A stretch of 64,000 nucleotides of DNA, from NCBI GenBank assembly GCA_021732975.1, contig JAKFWC010000022.1:1-64000 (forward strand), read 5' to 3'. Positions 62,701 through 64,000 of this stretch are shown here, in pieces. How positions within the stretch are numbered: the first letter of the stretch is position 1; every line of letters begins with the position of its first letter. The notes below the pieces were generated by a model that worked only from the letters and a program-made list of their open reading frames with translations, searched no databases and was not told the origin of the DNA. The DNA comes from Planctomycetaceae bacterium. GTDB taxonomy: Bacteria; Planctomycetota; Planctomycetia; Planctomycetales; Planctomycetaceae. The position numbers and the translations under genes are program-made.

Positions 62701-63953
62701 AATATGTCTTTAACCCCACCGGTCCGGCCGGGGCGCGTATCAAGGGTGAAAACCTGCTACAGCAGTTCAATTGCACCGGGTGCCACATGCTGGACCTGCC
62801 GGAGATTCGGTACGGCGCGGACCTCGAAGGTTTGCAGGCCTCCGACCCCTCCGCAGAATTCCCGGCGGCCATCGAACTGCTGAACAAGCTGAAACCGCCC
62901 CGCAACGGTCTCACGGGTGAGACAATGTCGGTGAAGAGTGGCGACGAAACCAAGCCGTTGCCGGTCCTCGCCTTCCACGGTCTGATGGCCGCGTATCCAA
63001 ACCCGGACGACGACCCCGAAGATCAGGAATATGTCGCTGAATTGTGGGAGAACCTGAAGGTCGGCGAGAAAGACCTGTTCCCCACGACGAAGATGATCTT
63101 CCCCGCGGCCGCCATGCAGGCGATCCTGCCTGCCCGTGGTGGACGTTATGCGGAATGGTTGGCCAACCGCCTATTGGAGACGAAGCAAGCCACCCAAATG
63201 GCGTTGGCATGGCAGGCCTCGCCGCCGCCGCTGTATCAGGAAGGAATCAAAGTCCAGACGCCGTGGCTGTTCAACTTCCTCCGCAATCCGGAGAAGATTC
63301 GGCATACCACGGTTCTACGGATGCCGCGGTTCAACATGAGTGCGGATGAAGCCCAGGCGCTGGCAAACTACTTCGCTGCCGCCGACGGGGCAGTGTATCC
63401 CTACCAGGCTGTACCGCAGCGGGAACCGGAGTATCTCGCCGAGAAGACCGCCGAATTGCATAAGGCTTTCCCCGAGAAGACGGACGATTACCTCACGGAA
63501 TCGTGGAAACTGTTGAATAGTCCCACCTGCATTAAGTGCCACGCCGTCGGGGGCCGCATGCCGATCAGTACCGATCCGGCCAAGGACATTCGGGCTCCGA
63601 ATCTGGAGATGGCGGGTGAACGTCTGCGGCCCGATTGGTTGCAGTTGTGGCTGTACCATCCGACGTGGATCACGCCGTACACATCGATGCCACAGAACTT
63701 CCCGGCGGGTAAGAAAACTCTCGAGGGATTGTTCGGTGGCGATGGGGATCTACAGACGATCGGCGTACGCGATGCTTTGCTGAACTACCATCGGGTGATG
63801 GAACGGGACGGACGCGTGATCTACGATCCCATGACAACGCCCGCGGCACCGAACGCCGGCGGCGCTGCCGCCGCGGCGGTTCCTGCCAAAGATGAGCCGG
63901 TGACGGCGAATAAAGCCGTGACGGCTGCGGATGAAACCGGAGGCTCGAAGTGA
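59796..63953 (+). CDS. Membrane-anchored octahaem cytochrome c with coiled coil and PDZ-like domain
   Basis: A 1385-residue protein. An N-terminal membrane anchor (about 16-38, KIFALSSVVFLATTVWMMW) is followed by a long coiled coil (about 50-215, Ala/Glu/Lys/Leu-rich), then eight CxxCH haem-c sites at about residues 260, 317, 372, 407, 545, 720, 993 and 1245. A PDZ-like domain sits between sites 6 and 7 (about 788-880: LQPDDVILAYDRLAIADAAQ, then EVWRDGHEHQMLVA). Several segments resemble class I cytochrome c with Met ligands (TRMPQFF, TKMPHLF, LRMPKFP, TTKMIFP, LRMPRFN). It is the fourth gene of the Rieske/cytochrome b operon and should take electrons from the complex. ATG 59796 is used; GTG 59787 is possible. 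The end is Ala-rich. Confidence 0.93.
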   Translation: MPATDDYLRDPKRMHKIFALSSVVFLATTVWMMWADYADEWRPFQRQALKHIAERDNARIAAIKADPTYIAESKAATEQQASVAEHLKAQQAELDRLEKQVSDLSQKSAATMRELRTKRAIRDVARATYGLKVRDNESKRIQDEFRDAYNKAEAEATEFEKRYSSESYQVVQAKAALAATTAERDKAELRVKALNADLVRLSAAVNKIEPTSTFSALKRDFMLLPIINGFNSPERITQDWMPRLEIPLGGLVNVQRFDRCRTCHYMIDAVDTGTKPGFPHGSGEKGSGTFEHPYASHPRLDLFLTSASPHPLPKFGCTSCHSGQGSGTSFQNASHTPNHPVIEHEWQEKYGWFDNHFWEQPMHPKRFEESNCIKCHINVTELGTNPKFGATAPKVVKGYELVKKYGCFGCHEINGFEGTKIVGVDLRLEPNAEDAEKIANDPTQVAGKMRKVGPSLKHIASKSDQGWIENWTEEPKSFRPTTRMPQFFKLTNQHDELAAKFNPIELAGIGTYLLGKSQPLDVLTPQAGYQPNAERGKELFATKGCVACHTHSEMAGVNADFGPELSRIDAKLKAGNVGFNWLYTWIREPERYHPRTKMPHLFLEAQGEGDKHVDPAADIAAFLLKLKGAPADYKPSAEYATHAVEPAALDELVQNFLIKLLTPEQIEEFMKTGKYPIPAKSVKGDEIELTNGPDGALDATEWHQRKLTYVGRKTISKYGCYGCHEIPNFEAARPIGTALQDWGKKDRSRLAFEHIHEYLHHHGQPDLGMAIETLTEADAARLHVEGGAGVRVGPTIPGSAPLAAIRIDGEKREKDALQPDDVILAYDRLAIADAAQLKAQLRRTEPGTPVMLEVWRDGHEHQMLVAPDGSLEERVQEGLGKARRHEFKDPAEEDRETSAAFYYESLGHHGRPGFLWQKLRQPRSYDFKMAETKPYDDRLRMPKFPFTEEDIDAIATFVLGLTAEPPNPEYVFNPTGPAGARIKGENLLQQFNCTGCHMLDLPEIRYGADLEGLQASDPSAEFPAAIELLNKLKPPRNGLTGETMSVKSGDETKPLPVLAFHGLMAAYPNPDDDPEDQEYVAELWENLKVGEKDLFPTTKMIFPAAAMQAILPARGGRYAEWLANRLLETKQATQMALAWQASPPPLYQEGIKVQTPWLFNFLRNPEKIRHTTVLRMPRFNMSADEAQALANYFAAADGAVYPYQAVPQREPEYLAEKTAELHKAFPEKTDDYLTESWKLLNSPTCIKCHAVGGRMPISTDPAKDIRAPNLEMAGERLRPDWLQLWLYHPTWITPYTSMPQNFPAGKKTLEGLFGGDGDLQTIGVRDALLNYHRVMERDGRVIYDPMTTPAAPNAGGAAAAAVPAKDEPVTANKAVTAADETGGSK

Positions 63954-64000
63954 ATCGGCCGACAATGCAAATTCGACTTGCGATCCTGATGACCGTGACT
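63950..64000 (+). CDS. Start of next operon gene (partial)
   Basis: GTG 63950 overlaps the stop codon of the cytochrome gene by 4 bases (GTGA) and has GGAGG six bases upstream. The 17 codons in the window read MNRPTMQIRLAILMTVT, the start of a signal peptide or membrane helix. It is cut by the window edge. It is probably a further subunit or assembly factor of the complex. Confidence 0.6.
   Translation, partial: MNRPTMQIRLAILMTVT

Noticed and set aside
1..64000. tRNA or rRNA genes
   Set aside because: No T-loop (GTTCGAATC) with acceptor pairing and no conserved rRNA block were found in any gap by eye.

Overview
The window looks like chromosomal DNA of a planctomycete, most likely class Planctomycetia; I cannot name the genus. 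The case rests on families that are concentrated in that group: a two-domain DUF1080 protein, a Tat-exported DUF1501 protein, a DUF1559 pseudopilin with an H-x9-DG end, a DUF1598 protein, a BBP7-type outer-membrane barrel, very large secreted TPR and PQQ-propeller proteins, and a Ser/Thr kinase. The DNA is GC-rich, has many GTG starts and carries several families of short perfect palindromes between genes. No rRNA, tRNA, CRISPR array, transposase or integrase gene was seen.

Layout. 1-6.9 kb: a CxxC-rich unknown protein beside a 297-bp inverted-repeat element, ftsK, a FucU-like mutarotase, a DUF1080 protein and a lone SpoA/FliN-like protein. 7.1-18.5 kb: a HisA-related protein, a PfpI/DJ-1 protein, a 1049-residue TPR protein, a secreted unknown, a 1561-residue PQQ-propeller protein and a lipoprotein. 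18.6-25.1 kb: a kinase with a degenerate receiver domain, a NagA-like deacetylase, an amidase coupled to a small Tat protein, and a DUF1501 protein. 25.3-30.9 kb: a compact four-gene set (condensation-like enzyme, acyl carrier protein, KAS III, second condensation-like enzyme) with a divergent membrane acyltransferase. 30.8-38.8 kb: a small membrane protein, a GDPD esterase, an NHL propeller, a pseudopilin, an HNH nuclease, a Tyr/Pro-rich secreted protein and a large Hsp70-like protein. 39-45 kb: rplU with RNase E/G, then a regulatory PTS (hpf, ptsN, HPr, ptsI) with no sugar permease. 45.3-55.9 kb: envelope and secreted proteins, a YgfZ-like protein and a D-glutamate-cyclase-like protein. 56.3-64 kb: a respiratory operon encoding a Rieske protein, a b6-type cytochrome b, a second cytochrome b subunit, an eight-haem cytochrome c with a coiled coil and a PDZ-like domain, and the start of a further gene.

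The two most distinctive systems are the respiratory operon and the acyl/condensation cluster. The first is a split, b6-like Rieske/cytochrome b complex that keeps the Cys used for haem ci in cytochrome b6f and has unusual accessory domains. The second looks like a minimal pathway for a fatty-acyl ester, amide or lipid. A third theme is dispersed palindromes: at least six families sit at gene ends, one copy lies in frame inside the Hsp70-like gene, and one or two provide stop codons for neighbouring genes.
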